64,000 bases of DNA, taken from NCBI GenBank assembly GCA_020848455.1, contig JADLAB010000322.1:30022-94021 (forward strand). Direction: 5' to 3'. This document shows positions 1 through 8,118 of this stretch, piece after piece. Below the pieces are notes generated by a model. The model worked only from the letters and a program-made list of their open reading frames with translations, ran no database searches and had not been told where the DNA came from. The DNA is from Polyangiaceae bacterium (lineage in GTDB: Bacteria > Myxococcota_A > Polyangia > Polyangiales > Polyangiaceae). Made by a program: the position numbers and the translations under genes. The stretch's first letter is position 1. Each line of letters begins with the position of its first letter.

Positions 1-1118
1 CCCGCGGGTCCATCTTCCAGACCCGCAGCGACACCGAGGCGGTGCTCCACCTCATCGCGACGAGCCGCGCCGCGAGCCTGCGCGAGCGCATCGTCGACGC
101 CCTGCGGCAGGTGGAGGGAGCGTACTCGCTCCTGTTCCAGGATCTGCGCACGGTGATCGCCGTGCGCGACCCGATGGGCTTCCGGCCGCTGTGCCTCGGC
201 ATCCTGCCGCTCTCGGGCGGGGGCGCCGCGGGGCGCGCCACGAGTGCCCAGCCGCCGCGCGCCTACGTGGTGGCGAGCGAGCCCGTGGCCTTCGACCTCA
301 TCGGTGCCGAGTTCCTGCGCGACGTGGAGCCGGGCGAGATGCTGGTCATCGATCGCTCCGGCGTGCAGTCGAGCCGCCCCTTCGACCCGCGCCCGCGGCG
401 CAGCTGCCTGTTCGAGTACGTCTACTTCGCGCGGCCCGACTCGCGGCTCGACGGCGTCGGTGTCTACGACGTGCGCAAGCGTGCCGGCGCGCGCCTGTTC
501 GAGGAGCACCCGGTGGATGGTGCGCGCGCCCTCGACACGGTGGTCGTGCCGGTGCCCGACTCGGGCGTGCCCGCGGCCATCGGCCTGGCGGCACGCGCGG
601 CGCTGCCCTTCGAGATGGGCCTCATCCGCAGCCACTACGTGGGCCGCACCTTCATCGAGCCGCAGCAATCGATCCGCCACTTCGGCGTGCGCCTGAAGCT
701 GAACCCCAACGCCTCGGTGCTGCGCGACAAGCGCGTCATCGTCGTCGACGACTCCATCGTGCGCGGGACGACCAGCCGCAAGCTCGTGCGCATGCTGCGT
801 TCGGCCGGAGCGCGCGAGGTGCACGTGCGCATCTCGAGCCCGCCGACGGCGTGGCCTTGCTACTACGGCATCGACACCCCGACGCGCGCCGAGCTCATCG
901 CGGCGAGTCACTCGACCGAGGAGATCCGGCGCTACCTCACCGCCGACACGCTCGGCTACCTGTCGCTGGAGGGCCTGCTCGGCGCGGTGCGCGACGTGGC
1001 GCCCGAGGCCGGCAGCGCGTCGGAGGCCGACCCCGGTCACTGCCACGCGTGTTTCTCGGGCGACTACCCGGTGCCCTTTGCCCGTGCGGAGCGCCAGCTG
1101 CGGCTGATCCACGGCTGA
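1..1118 (+). CDS. purF: Amidophosphoribosyltransferase, C-terminal part (5' end outside window)
   Basis: The enzyme moves ammonia from glutamine onto PRPP to give 5-phosphoribosylamine, the first committed step of cytosolic purine synthesis. The window starts in frame inside the gene (codons from base 3) and shows the last 371 residues; the N-terminal glutaminase start lies upstream. Visible are [18 protein letters not shown] from the glutaminase domain and the PRPP-binding loop [13 protein letters not shown] near base 740. Four cysteines, in the contexts [14 protein letters not shown] and CHAC, match the [4Fe-4S] ligands of the Bacillus-type enzyme, so this is probably the iron-sulfur form. 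The downstream lyase follows after about 60 bases in the same direction. Confidence 0.96.
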   Translation, partial: RGSIFQTRSDTEAVLHLIATSRAASLRERIVDALRQVEGAYSLLFQDLRTVIAVRDPMGFRPLCLGILPLSGGGAAGRATSAQPPRAYVVASEPVAFDLIGAEFLRDVEPGEMLVIDRSGVQSSRPFDPRPRRSCLFEYVYFARPDSRLDGVGVYDVRKRAGARLFEEHPVDGARALDTVVVPVPDSGVPAAIGLAARAALPFEMGLIRSHYVGRTFIEPQQSIRHFGVRLKLNPNASVLRDKRVIVVDDSIVRGTTSRKLVRMLRSAGAREVHVRISSPPTAWPCYYGIDTPTRAELIAASHSTEEIRRYLTADTLGYLSLEGLLGAVRDVAPEAGSASEADPGHCHACFSGDYPVPFARAERQLRLIHG

Positions 1119-1178
1119 CGCCCCCTGACGCCCCCCGGGCGGCTTGCGAAGCGCACACGCCGGCCGCATGATCGCAAG

Positions 1179-2183
1179 GTGAGCTTCCCCGCCGCGCCTG
1201 GCGCTCCTCTGGCGGCCGAGCCCGCGGCGGGCGGCGCGCCGACGGCCGGGCGCGAGCGAGTGTCGATCTACGACGTGAGCCTGCGCGACGGCCTGCAGAA
1301 CGAGCGCGGCTTCGTCCCGACCGAGCAGAAGCTCGCGCTGCTCGACGCCCTGACGGGGGCGGGCCTCCGCCGGCTCGAGCTGACGAGCTTCGTGTCGCCG
1401 CGCTGGGTGCCGCAGCTCGCGGACGCCGAGGCGCTCGCCCGCATCGTGGGCGAGCGCCTGCGCGCACCCGCCGCGCCCGGCGCGACCGCCCCGCCCAGCC
1501 TGAGCGCGCTTTGCCCGAACGAGAAGGGGCTCGAGCGCGCGATCGGGGCAGGGCTGCGCGAGATCGCGGTCTTCCTCAGCGCGAGCGAGTCCCACAACCG
1601 GCGCAACGTGAACCGCAGCGTGGCCGCGTCGCTCGCCATCCTCGCCGCGGTGGTGCCGGCGGCGCGCGCCGCGGGGTTGGCCGTGCGCGGCTACGTCTCG
1701 ACCGCCTGGGGCTGCCCCTACGAGGGACCCGTGGCGATCTCCGCCGTGACGCGCGTCGCCGAGGAGCTCGTGCGGCTCGGCTGCTACGAGCTGTCGCTCG
1801 GTGACACCATCGGGGTCGCGACACCGCGCAGCACGCGCGAGGTGCTCGGCGCCGTGCTCGCGCTCGTGCCCGCCGAGCGCATCGCGCTGCACATGCACGA
1901 CACGCGCGGCACCGCGCTCGCCAACGTGCTCGCGGGGCTCGATCTCGGCGTGCGCGAGTTCGACGGCTCGGTCGGCGGTCTCGGCGGCTGCCCGTACGCG
2001 CCGGGGGCCGCAGGCAACGCCGCGACCGAGGACCTCGTGTACATGCTCGAGGGCATGGGCCTCGACACGGGCGTCGACCTCGACAAGCTCGTGGCAGCCG
2101 GGGATCTGGCCGAGCGCCTGGTGGGGCGCCCGCTGCCCGGCAAGGTGCACCGCGCCGGCCCCTTCCGGCCGCGCGGCACGTGA
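1179..2183 (+). CDS. mvaB: Hydroxymethylglutaryl-CoA lyase
   Basis: A 334-residue TIM-barrel lyase of the HMGL-like family that cleaves HMG-CoA to acetoacetate and acetyl-CoA in leucine catabolism. The signature VSIYDVSLRDGLQNE starts near residue 28. It is followed by ELTSFVSPRWVPQLAD, SASESHN, a metal-binding HMHD motif and the Cys loop GGLGGCPYAPGA that carries the catalytic cysteine. Length fits the family apart from about 25 extra Ala/Gly/Pro-rich N-terminal residues. The start used is GTG; no good ribosome site precedes it, and an in-frame start slightly downstream cannot be excluded. No other leucine-degradation gene is next to it. Related 2-isopropylmalate-type lyases are less likely because the HMG-CoA lyase Cys loop is intact. 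Confidence 0.9.
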   Translation: MSFPAAPGAPLAAEPAAGGAPTAGRERVSIYDVSLRDGLQNERGFVPTEQKLALLDALTGAGLRRLELTSFVSPRWVPQLADAEALARIVGERLRAPAAPGATAPPSLSALCPNEKGLERAIGAGLREIAVFLSASESHNRRNVNRSVAASLAILAAVVPAARAAGLAVRGYVSTAWGCPYEGPVAISAVTRVAEELVRLGCYELSLGDTIGVATPRSTREVLGAVLALVPAERIALHMHDTRGTALANVLAGLDLGVREFDGSVGGLGGCPYAPGAAGNAATEDLVYMLEGMGLDTGVDLDKLVAAGDLAERLVGRPLPGKVHRAGPFRPRGT

Positions 2184-2197
2184 CACCGAGGATGAGA

Positions 2198-2277
2198 CCC
2201 TCACGGAGACGCGACCCGCAGAGCTGCGCGGAGCCGGCGGCGTCCGGAGACTCCTTTCGTGTCACGCTCCGTGAGGG
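2198..2277. repeat. Inverted repeat between convergent genes
   Basis: An 11-base perfect inverted repeat (ccctcacggag at 2198-2208, ctccgtgaggg at 2267-2277) flanks a 58-base spacer. It lies in the 165-base gap between two converging genes. It could fold as a long hairpin in either transcript and help end transcription. There is no U-run, so it is not a classical intrinsic terminator. Confidence 0.4.
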
Positions 2278-2348
2278 CGTGACTACGCGGCTCGGCGCGG
2301 TCCGCTCGCGGCGTGAGCCCGTGGCTCGGCGCGAGCGCGCGCGCTCGG

Positions 2349-3986
2349 TCAGGGGATGAGGCCGCAGCCGAGGTGCGCGAACCACACGTCGTGCTCGCCG
2401 CCCTGGCGGTCGTCCCGGAACAGGATGCCGAGGTTGCCCTCGGGGCCGAAGGTGGTGACCGGGAAGATGCTGTCCCGGGGCCCGTTCGTGATGCGCCGCT
2501 CGGCGCCGAGCGACACGAGGGTGCGGTCGACCATGTGCGTGTAGAGCTCGTAGCCGTCGTTCTGGTCGCGGTCGTCCGAGTACACGAACAAGAGGCGGTC
2601 ACCGAGAGGCTTGATGCTCGGGTAGCGCGAGCGGAACGCGCCCGGGTGCGACACGGCGGTCGGGGGCACGAGGAGCTCGCCGTCCTCGGCGAGGACGGCG
2701 GCGAAGATCGCCCGCTCGCTGCCGGTGCGGTCGAACCACGCGACGACGTAGCTGTCTTCGTTCCACACCACGGTCGGGTACACCGACTCGGTGGAGCCGT
2801 CCGTGAGGTCGATGATGCCGCTCTGGGGCATGAGCGTGTCGTAGACGTACGTCTGGAAGCGCACGACCTGGTAGCCGGCGCTGCCGTTCGCGAAGGTGAG
2901 CCCGACGGTGCTCGAGCCCGACGCGATGACGGGCGACTCGTCGTCGGCGCCGCCGATCGGCGTGAGGGCCACGTTCCCTCCGAGCGGGACGCCGTCGACG
3001 CTGAGGCGCTGCGCATAGACGTCGAAGGTGCCGTTGCGGTCGTCCTCCCACGCGACCACGAACTCCTTGCTGTTCCAGCCGAGCGACGGGTAGATCGAGA
3101 AGCCGAGCGCGGTGGACAGGCGCGTGTCCGGGATGGCCTTCTCGCCGTGGCGCCCGAGCAGCGTGAAGTAGATCTCGTAGTCGCCGTCGCGCCGATCGTC
3201 CCACGCGATGCCGTAGCGGTCGCCGATCCACACGATCGGGCCGCCGTAGGAGTCCGAGTTCTGGAGCACCACCGGCTCCTCGAGGGGCGCGATCTTCTGG
3301 CCGTTCACGTCGAGCCCGGTCTGGTACATGACCATGCCGTTGCTCGTGCCCGAGTAGATGGCGAGGTAGCTCTCGCCGTCGAACCCGAGCCCGCCCGGGC
3401 TCGCCGGGGCGATGTCACCCGAGATGCGCACCTCGTTGCCGACGACCGTCCAGTCTTGCCCGTCGTCCACGATGCCGTTGCAGTCGTTGTCGACGCCGTC
3501 GCACACCTCGGGGTGGCCGGGGTAGGCGTTCTCGTTGGCGTCGTTGCAGTCGTCGCCGCAGGCGCCGGGGGTGCCGGCCTGCTCGCCCGGCAGCGGCGCG
3601 CGATGGCCGTCGCCGTCGATGTCGAGCGTCGAGGGGGCGTAGCTGCACACGCCGAACGCCGCGTCGCAGCTGTCCGTGGTGCAGGGATCGTTGTCATCGC
3701 ACGCGACGACGAGCTCGGGCGGGGCGTAGCAGACGCGCGGCGGCAAGAGCTTGCCCGCGGGCAGCTCGACGAAGGGTGCCACGACCGAGCCCGGCAGGCA
3801 GCGGACCGGCGCGCAGAGGTCGGCGTGACCCGGGCAGTCGTCGTCGCGCTCGCACTCCGGGGCCGGCGGCAGCTGTGGGCCGAGCAGGAGCTCGGTGCGA
3901 CCGCCGCAGCTCGGCCCCGCGCCCGCCGCGGCGAGCGCCGCGAGCATCACGAGCCGTCGCCCCGCCCCGCCGTGCGTCACAGGCAT
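2349..3986 (-). CDS. Putative lipoprotein with MopE-type metal-binding motifs
   Basis: A 545-residue exported protein of unknown function. The N-terminus has a hydrophobic stretch ending in AGPSCGG, a probable lipobox. A Cys/Asp-rich segment follows (CDDNDPCTTDSC, then GDDCNDANENAYPGHPEVCD, then CNGIVDDG), the putative metal-binding motif seen in myxobacterial surface proteins. The remaining 400 residues are repeats of about 50 residues with patterns such as YGIAWDDRRDGDYEIYF, VVAWEDDRNGTFDVYA and LGILFRDDRQGGEHDVWF, suggesting a beta-propeller. Two starts are plausible: ATG at 3986, or GTG at 3980. The GTG forms a GTGA overlap with the stop of the upstream Cys-rich gene. The overlap implies translational coupling and a shared surface role. 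Confidence 0.75.
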   Translation of the reverse strand: MPVTHGGAGRRLVMLAALAAAGAGPSCGGRTELLLGPQLPPAPECERDDDCPGHADLCAPVRCLPGSVVAPFVELPAGKLLPPRVCYAPPELVVACDDNDPCTTDSCDAAFGVCSYAPSTLDIDGDGHRAPLPGEQAGTPGACGDDCNDANENAYPGHPEVCDGVDNDCNGIVDDGQDWTVVGNEVRISGDIAPASPGGLGFDGESYLAIYSGTSNGMVMYQTGLDVNGQKIAPLEEPVVLQNSDSYGGPIVWIGDRYGIAWDDRRDGDYEIYFTLLGRHGEKAIPDTRLSTALGFSIYPSLGWNSKEFVVAWEDDRNGTFDVYAQRLSVDGVPLGGNVALTPIGGADDESPVIASGSSTVGLTFANGSAGYQVVRFQTYVYDTLMPQSGIIDLTDGSTESVYPTVVWNEDSYVVAWFDRTGSERAIFAAVLAEDGELLVPPTAVSHPGAFRSRYPSIKPLGDRLLFVYSDDRDQNDGYELYTHMVDRTLVSLGAERRITNGPRDSIFPVTTFGPEGNLGILFRDDRQGGEHDVWFAHLGCGLIP

Positions 3987-4534
3987 CCGCCGAAGCCCTC
4001 GACGTCGATGACCTCGCACACGTAACCCGGCGGGCAGTTGTCGTTGCCCACGAGCGGACAGAGCTGCACGCACTGGGTGCCGCTGCCGGTGATCACGCAC
4101 ACGTACCCGGCGGCGCAGTCCTGGCCCCCGCCGCAGGGCGAGCCCTGGGTGCCGGAGCCGGCTGGATAGCAGAAGGAGCCGTAGATCTCCTGCCCACAGG
4201 GCTCGCTCGGATCGGGGTACTGCACGTAGATGTAGCAAGCCTCACCGGGTGCACAGTCGCCGTTGCCCTGGTGGTACGCGTCACACTGGAAGTCCTGGAT
4301 CGGCGGACCGGCGTCGGGGCAGCCGGGATCGACGTAGTCGGACGGGGCGTCCGCGGGCGCGGGTCCGTCGGGCGGCGCGTCTGCCGGGGCGTCGATGAAC
4401 AGGAAGCCCCCCTCGCCGTTGCCGCCGTCCCGCGTGTCGGTGATCTCGACCACGCTGGAGCAGCCTGGCTGCGCCACGGCGAGCGCGGGCACCCAGACGG
4501 CCACCGCCAGGATCAAGAAAGTCCGCACCCGCAT
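3977..4534 (-). CDS. Secreted Cys-rich protein of unknown function
   Basis: A 185-residue exported protein. A signal peptide (TFLILAVAVWVPALAVAQ) is followed directly by PGCSS, so it may be a lipoprotein. Next comes an Asp/Ala/Pro-rich linker (APADAPPDGPAPADAP), then a domain with regularly spaced cysteines in units such as CAPGEACYIY, CGGGQDCAAGYVCV and CPPGYVCEV. These resemble small disulphide-rich modules common in myxobacterial surface proteins. ATG at 4534 is preferred over ATG at 4543, because a TAGAAT -10-like element at 4542-4547 overlaps the upstream ATG. With that promoter the mRNA would be almost leaderless. The stop overlaps the start of the next gene. Function unknown. Confidence 0.7.
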   Translation of the reverse strand: MRVRTFLILAVAVWVPALAVAQPGCSSVVEITDTRDGGNGEGGFLFIDAPADAPPDGPAPADAPSDYVDPGCPDAGPPIQDFQCDAYHQGNGDCAPGEACYIYVQYPDPSEPCGQEIYGSFCYPAGSGTQGSPCGGGQDCAAGYVCVITGSGTQCVQLCPLVGNDNCPPGYVCEVIDVEGFGGCL

Positions 4535-4541
4535 GCGGCCC

Positions 4542-4569
4542 ATTCTATCCGCTGGTCCCGGGCGGTCGA
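4542..4569 (-). promoter_or_regulatory. Probable sigma-70-type promoter for the Cys-rich gene
   Basis: On the minus strand TCGACC (4564-4569) and TAGAAT (4542-4547) are separated by 16 bases. The -10 hexamer matches TATAAT at five of six positions. It ends 7 bases before ATG 4534, so transcription would begin at or very near the start codon. Confidence 0.45.
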
Positions 4570-4643
4570 GCCAATTGAGCGCCGCGGGGGCAGCGGCGGC
4601 GCGCTCCCGCCGCGCGAAGGTGCGTGCTACGAAGCGCTATCGC

Positions 4644-5498
4644 ATGGTCATTTCGTCGACGTCTCTTCTTCGTTGGACCGGGCGCATCGCGCTCTGCCTC
4701 GCGCTTGGCGGCGCGCTCGCGCCGGCGCTCGGCTGCGAGGCGCGGGTCGACGAGCCCCGCGCCGACCGCCGCTCCGCCAGCGCGCACGCGACGCGCTCCG
4801 GCCCGGTCGCCTCGGGCACCGGGACGCGGCCCCGCGCGAGTGCGGGGGCGAGTGCGAGTGCGAGCGCGGGCGCGAGTGCGGGGGCGAGTGCGAGTGCGAG
4901 TGCGGGTGCGGGGGCGAGTGCGAGTGCGAGTGCGGGGGCGAGTGCGGGGGCGAGCGCGGGGGCTAGCGCGGGGGCGAGTGCGAGTGCGAGCGCGAGTGGC
5001 GGGGGGAGCGCGAGCACGTCCGTCGCGAGCGGGCGCTGCGTGCGTCCGATGCCCGCGAGGGCCGAGCGCACGGTGCCGCCCGGCGCCGACCCCGCGTGCC
5101 CGCCCGATCCGCTCGAGGGGCGCGAGCCGAAGCTCCGCATGGGAACCGTGCGTTTCGTCGACGCCAACCTCGAGGTGGGCGTCGAGCTCGCCGAGGACCC
5201 GCCCGTCATCATGCGCGGTCTCATGTTCAGAAAGAGCATGCCCGAGGAGCGCGGGATGCTGTTCCTGCTCGAGGACGTGAAGGATCAGGGCTTCTGGATG
5301 AAGAACACCTGCATCCCGCTCGACATGCTCTACATCGCGGACGACGGTCTCATCGTCGGCATCGAGGAGAACGTGCCGACCTTGACGCTCGAGACGCGGA
5401 GCTGCGGCTGCCAGTCGCACTACGTGCTCGAGATGAACGCCGGCTGGGCGCGCCGCCACGGCGTGAAGCCGGGCCAGCGGGTCGTGCTCGGGCTCTGA
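4644..5498 (+). CDS. DUF192 family lipoprotein with Ala/Ser repeat linker
   Basis: A 284-residue exported protein. A signal sequence ends in LAPALGC, a lipobox. Residues of about 65-122 are an almost pure Ala-Ser/Gly-Ala linker, which would act as a flexible spacer from the membrane. The last 120 residues are a DUF192 domain: VGVELAEDPPVIMRGLMF, FWMKNTCIPLDMLYI, and a terminal GQRVVLGL. DUF192 proteins are small periplasmic or secreted folds without an agreed function. ATG at 4644 is chosen because the signal peptide starts there. The gene is divergent from the Cys-rich gene and converges on the pseudo-rhomboid gene. Confidence 0.85.
   Translation: MVISSTSLLRWTGRIALCLALGGALAPALGCEARVDEPRADRRSASAHATRSGPVASGTGTRPRASAGASASASAGASAGASASASAGAGASASASAGASAGASAGASAGASASASASGGGSASTSVASGRCVRPMPARAERTVPPGADPACPPDPLEGREPKLRMGTVRFVDANLEVGVELAEDPPVIMRGLMFRKSMPEERGMLFLLEDVKDQGFWMKNTCIPLDMLYIADDGLIVGIEENVPTLTLETRSCGCQSHYVLEMNAGWARRHGVKPGQRVVLGL
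4834..5009 (+). repeat. Low-complexity GCGAGT/GCGGGG coding repeat
   Basis: About 175 bases of gcgagtgcg and gcgggggcg units in an irregular hexanucleotide-like pattern. They encode the Ala-Ser/Ala-Gly linker of the DUF192 protein. The repeat is in frame and prone to slippage, so length variation between strains is expected. Confidence 0.85.
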
Positions 5499-5503
5499 GC
5501 ATG

Positions 5504-5686
5504 TCAGTTCTCGGGATCAGTCGTCAGTTGTCAGTCGTCAGGCCCCAGAGTTGGAGAGCAGGACCAGAGTTGGAGCTGGAGCGGGAGGCATCCGCTCGGC
5601 CCGCAGGGCCGGCATCCGCTCGGCGCGCAGGGCCGTCCGGGGCTGAGAACTGACAACTGATGACTGACAACTGAGGACTGACAACT
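5504..5686. repeat. Composite inverted and tandem repeat between convergent genes
   Basis: Left side: tcagttctc (5504-5512) and cagttgtcag (5525-5534). Right side: gagaactga (5645-5653) and three copies of ctgacaact at 14-base spacing (5650-5658, 5664-5672, 5678-5686). The two sides can pair into a long stem. Between them are two direct duplications: ccagagttggag twice (5545-5556, 5564-5575) and a 23-base unit twice in tandem (5588-5610, 5612-5634, one mismatch). This fills the gap between the DUF192 gene and the pseudo-rhomboid gene, and may end both transcripts or be a decayed mobile repeat. Confidence 0.6.
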
Positions 5687-5689
5687 CGC

Positions 5690-6496
5690 TTAGTGCAGGT
5701 GCCGCTTGTCCCGGCCCGGCCCGTCGTCGTCGTCGTCCTCCGGCGCGGCGCCGCCGCGGATGACGCGCAGGTGGGGCGCGGCCTTCGTGCGCGCGGCGCG
5801 GGCGCGCGAGAGCGAGGCGACCTCCGACTGGATGCGCCGCAGGCGGAGCTTCAGCCACAGCCGGCGCAGGGCGGAGCGGTCGCTGAAGAGGTAGCCCGCG
5901 AGCATGCCCGCGAAGGGCGCGACGAAACCCTCGGCCATCGCGCGCCGCGCCAGCAGGTTCGCGACCGCCATGACGATGCCGAAGATGATGAGACCGCGCG
6001 CGCTCACCGGCCACACGAAGAAGAGCCGAATCCTCTCGCCCGAGCGCGCGGAGAGCGCCCACGCCACGATGAGGCCCTCGGCCGCCGCGAGGCTGCCGTA
6101 CCAGATCGGCTGCGCGAGCGGCGCGATGATCCAGCCCACCAGGAGCTGCACGACGTACGCGAAGACGCCCGAGCCGACGAGGACGAGGTAGACGCGCCGC
6201 GGACCCCAGCGGGTCTCGAGCGGCGTCGCGAAGAAGTAGAGGACCATCAGCACCGACAGGAGGTGCCACGGGCTCGAAGGCTGGTGGAGCAAGAGCGCCG
6301 TGAAGAAGCGCCACACCTGGCCGCTCGCGAGCGCGTCGTCGCTGCCCGCCAGCCACCCGAAGGCCGCGGCGGCGCCCTCGGCGTTCGCCCAGTTGAGCGC
6401 GGCGGCGAAGGCGATCCACAGGCAGGCGAGGCCCACCATGACGCCGATGAGGACCTTGCTAGGTCGCGGGAACCCGGAGGATGTGGGCGTGGGCAT
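5690..6496 (-). CDS. Rhomboid-fold membrane protein, probably catalytically inactive
   Basis: A 268-residue inner-membrane protein with about six hydrophobic segments and rhomboid landmarks: GQVWRFFTALLLH (the WR loop), WHLLSVLMVLYFFATPLE, and GMLAGYLF in the last membrane segment. Rhomboid proteases need Ser in GxSG and a His in the last segment. Here the equivalents read GSLAAAEGL and VAPFAGMLAG, so Ser is replaced by Leu and His by Pro. The Asn of the HLLFN motif is Val. This suggests a pseudoprotease acting by binding. A basic tail of about 70 residues ends in an Asp-rich run (PEDDDDDGPG). ATG at 6496 matches the start of the first membrane region. Called from motifs only. Confidence 0.72.
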   Translation of the reverse strand: MPTPTSSGFPRPSKVLIGVMVGLACLWIAFAAALNWANAEGAAAAFGWLAGSDDALASGQVWRFFTALLLHQPSSPWHLLSVLMVLYFFATPLETRWGPRRVYLVLVGSGVFAYVVQLLVGWIIAPLAQPIWYGSLAAAEGLIVAWALSARSGERIRLFFVWPVSARGLIIFGIVMAVANLLARRAMAEGFVAPFAGMLAGYLFSDRSALRRLWLKLRLRRIQSEVASLSRARAARTKAAPHLRVIRGGAAPEDDDDDGPGRDKRHLH

Positions 6497-6602
6497 GCGG
6501 CGCTGCGGGCGTGGCTCTCTGGCAGGAAAGTAACACGCGTCGCGACCCCGCGCCGCTCCCGTCATCCGAGGCGCGGGCGGACCGTCGGCTCAGAGCGGGA
6601 CG

Positions 6603-6620
6603 TTCGCCCTTTCGGGCGAA
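6603..6620. terminator. Hairpin ttcgccc-tttc-gggcgaa
   Basis: A 7-base perfect stem with a 4-base loop. It is the reverse complement of the core of the hairpin at 50213-50238, so it belongs to a small intergenic hairpin family. It lies downstream of the minus-strand lipoprotein gene that stops at 6751. No U-run follows. Confidence 0.4.
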
Positions 6621-6644
6621 AGTCTCGCGGCTACAGGGATCAGG

Positions 6645-6707
6645 CTTCGGACTTCAGGCACGAGGCCCGAGGGACCGAATCAGTCCCTCGAGCGCCTGAA
6701 GCCCGAA
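6645..6707. repeat. Long imperfect hairpin repeat
   Basis: Arms ttcggacttcaggc (6645-6658) and its near-complement on the right (about 6694-6707) pair at 13 of 14 positions. Inside them sits a second stem, cgagggac/gtccctcg (6668-6675, 6683-6690). The units 'cctgaagcc' and 'gcccgaagccac' recur downstream of selA (50187-50210). This looks like a REP- or MITE-like intergenic element. Confidence 0.5.
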
Positions 6708-6750
6708 ACCCGTGGCCCGAAGCCACCGGCATACTGGAGCCGAGTGTCTT

Positions 6751-7896
6751 CTAGAGCACGACCGGCGCGCAGACGGCGTCGGTCGTGCGGCCGGGGAGCA
6801 CCGTGGCCGTGCAGCTCGCCTGCGCCGTGACGACGCCCCCGCCGTCGCGGACCGCGATGTCGAAGGCGTAGTCGCCCGGGTCGAGCGGCTGCACCACCGC
6901 GCTCCCCTCGCAGGGCACCGGCGCCGCCGAGACGGGGGCGCCGCCGAGCGTCACGTCGAAGAGCTGCCCGGGCGGGCAGAGCGCCGCCCCGCCGAGCTCG
7001 AGGTCGTCGAGGGAGATGCGCGCCGCCCCGGTCGTGCCGAGCGGTGCGCAGCTCACCCCTACGCTCTGGCCCGCGAGGGCGACGGCGAAGCACTCGGTGC
7101 CCAGATCCGGGCTCGCGAGGGCGGCGCTGGTCCTGGCAGCAACGTAGAAATAGTACGTGTGGCCGGCGACGACGCCCGTCTCGTACACGAGGGGCGCCGC
7201 GTCGCACGCGACCGCGGTCGCGGCCGGAAGGCCGGGGCTCGTCACGTCGAAGACCTCGGCCACGCCGCACGGGTCCGGGCCGAGCGCCGCGTCCGGAGCG
7301 AGCACGATGGCGGTCGGGCTCGGCTCGGTGTCGACGAGCGGCCCGCAGCTCGGAATGAAGTTCGTGTGGTCGACGCTCGCGAGCGCGCCGTCGCTCGGGC
7401 CCGAGCCGCACGCGCCGGTCCAGCGTGGCGGGACGAGCGCGCCGCTCTCGACGTCGTACATCTGGCGCGAGCCGCTCGAGGGGGCGCCGAACGCCGTGAG
7501 CGAGCTCGCCGGCCGGTCGTAGCCGTCGATCTCCGCCGTGTAGGTGTTGCCCACCACGACGAGGTTTCGGAAGTAGACGGCGAGCGAGCACGGCGTCGGG
7601 AAGGACGAGCCGAGCACGAACGGCGCGCCCTCGGGCGGCCACGACGTGAGGGTCACGACGTACGCCTGCATCGCCCCCGGGCTCGGCCCGCAGGCGACCT
7701 CGCCGAGGAACGACTCGGGCTCGACGACCACGCTCGTCGTGCCCGACGCGCCCGACGACGTCGCGTCGAGACCGAGATCGGTGCTGCACGCCGCTGCGGC
7801 GAGGCACGCGACCAGGGCCGCGGCGAAGCACGCGCCCCGACGCCCGGGCGCGCGCCCGGCGAGATTCGAGCCGACATGGCGGCGCCGAGTGCCCAT
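6751..7896 (-). CDS. Putative lipoprotein of unknown function
   Basis: A 381-residue exported protein. A hydrophobic segment ends in LAAAACSTD, a clear lipobox, followed by a Ser/Gly/Thr linker. The rest consists of three or four beta-rich repeats with phrases such as GNTYTAEIDGYDR, GHTYYFYVAARTS and PGDYAFDIAVRDGG, each with paired cysteines. This suggests immunoglobulin- or fibronectin-like modules; no enzyme motif is visible. ATG at 7896 gives a long arginine-rich n-region, so a GTG a few codons later is possible. The gene is divergent from the outer-membrane protein gene, and a promoter-like element sits immediately upstream. Confidence 0.7.
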   Translation of the reverse strand: MGTRRRHVGSNLAGRAPGRRGACFAAALVACLAAAACSTDLGLDATSSGASGTTSVVVEPESFLGEVACGPSPGAMQAYVVTLTSWPPEGAPFVLGSSFPTPCSLAVYFRNLVVVGNTYTAEIDGYDRPASSLTAFGAPSSGSRQMYDVESGALVPPRWTGACGSGPSDGALASVDHTNFIPSCGPLVDTEPSPTAIVLAPDAALGPDPCGVAEVFDVTSPGLPAATAVACDAAPLVYETGVVAGHTYYFYVAARTSAALASPDLGTECFAVALAGQSVGVSCAPLGTTGAARISLDDLELGGAALCPPGQLFDVTLGGAPVSAAPVPCEGSAVVQPLDPGDYAFDIAVRDGGGVVTAQASCTATVLPGRTTDAVCAPVVL

Positions 7897-7906
7897 GGTG
7901 CACGCG

Positions 7907-7935
7907 CCTATACGTTGGCCGTGCGCCGACCACAA
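7907..7935 (-). promoter_or_regulatory. Sigma-70-type promoter for the 6751-7896 lipoprotein
   Basis: On the minus strand TTGTGG (7930-7935) and TATAGG (7907-7912) are separated by exactly 17 bases. The -10 ends 10 bases before ATG 7896, leaving only a few leader bases and no room for a ribosome binding site. If the promoter is used, translation is near leaderless or starts at a later codon. Confidence 0.5.
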
Positions 7936-8118
7936 CGCTCGCGTGCCGGCCGGCTCGAAACCGGGCCCCGCACGGCGTACGGTCGGCCTTGACCGACGGG
8001 TCCGGGCGTGAGACACCGCGACCGATTCCGATCCCGGCGCGCAGATCGCCCAGGATGCGTCCGGTGGCGCCGCCGCGCTTGTCGCGCCCGTCGCGGCACC
8101 CTACAAGACCGAGCACCC

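Noticed and set aside
4834..5009. A regular repeat that might suggest a CRISPR array
   Set aside because: The units are 6-18 bases with no spacers and are in frame inside a coding region, so they are a coding low-complexity linker.
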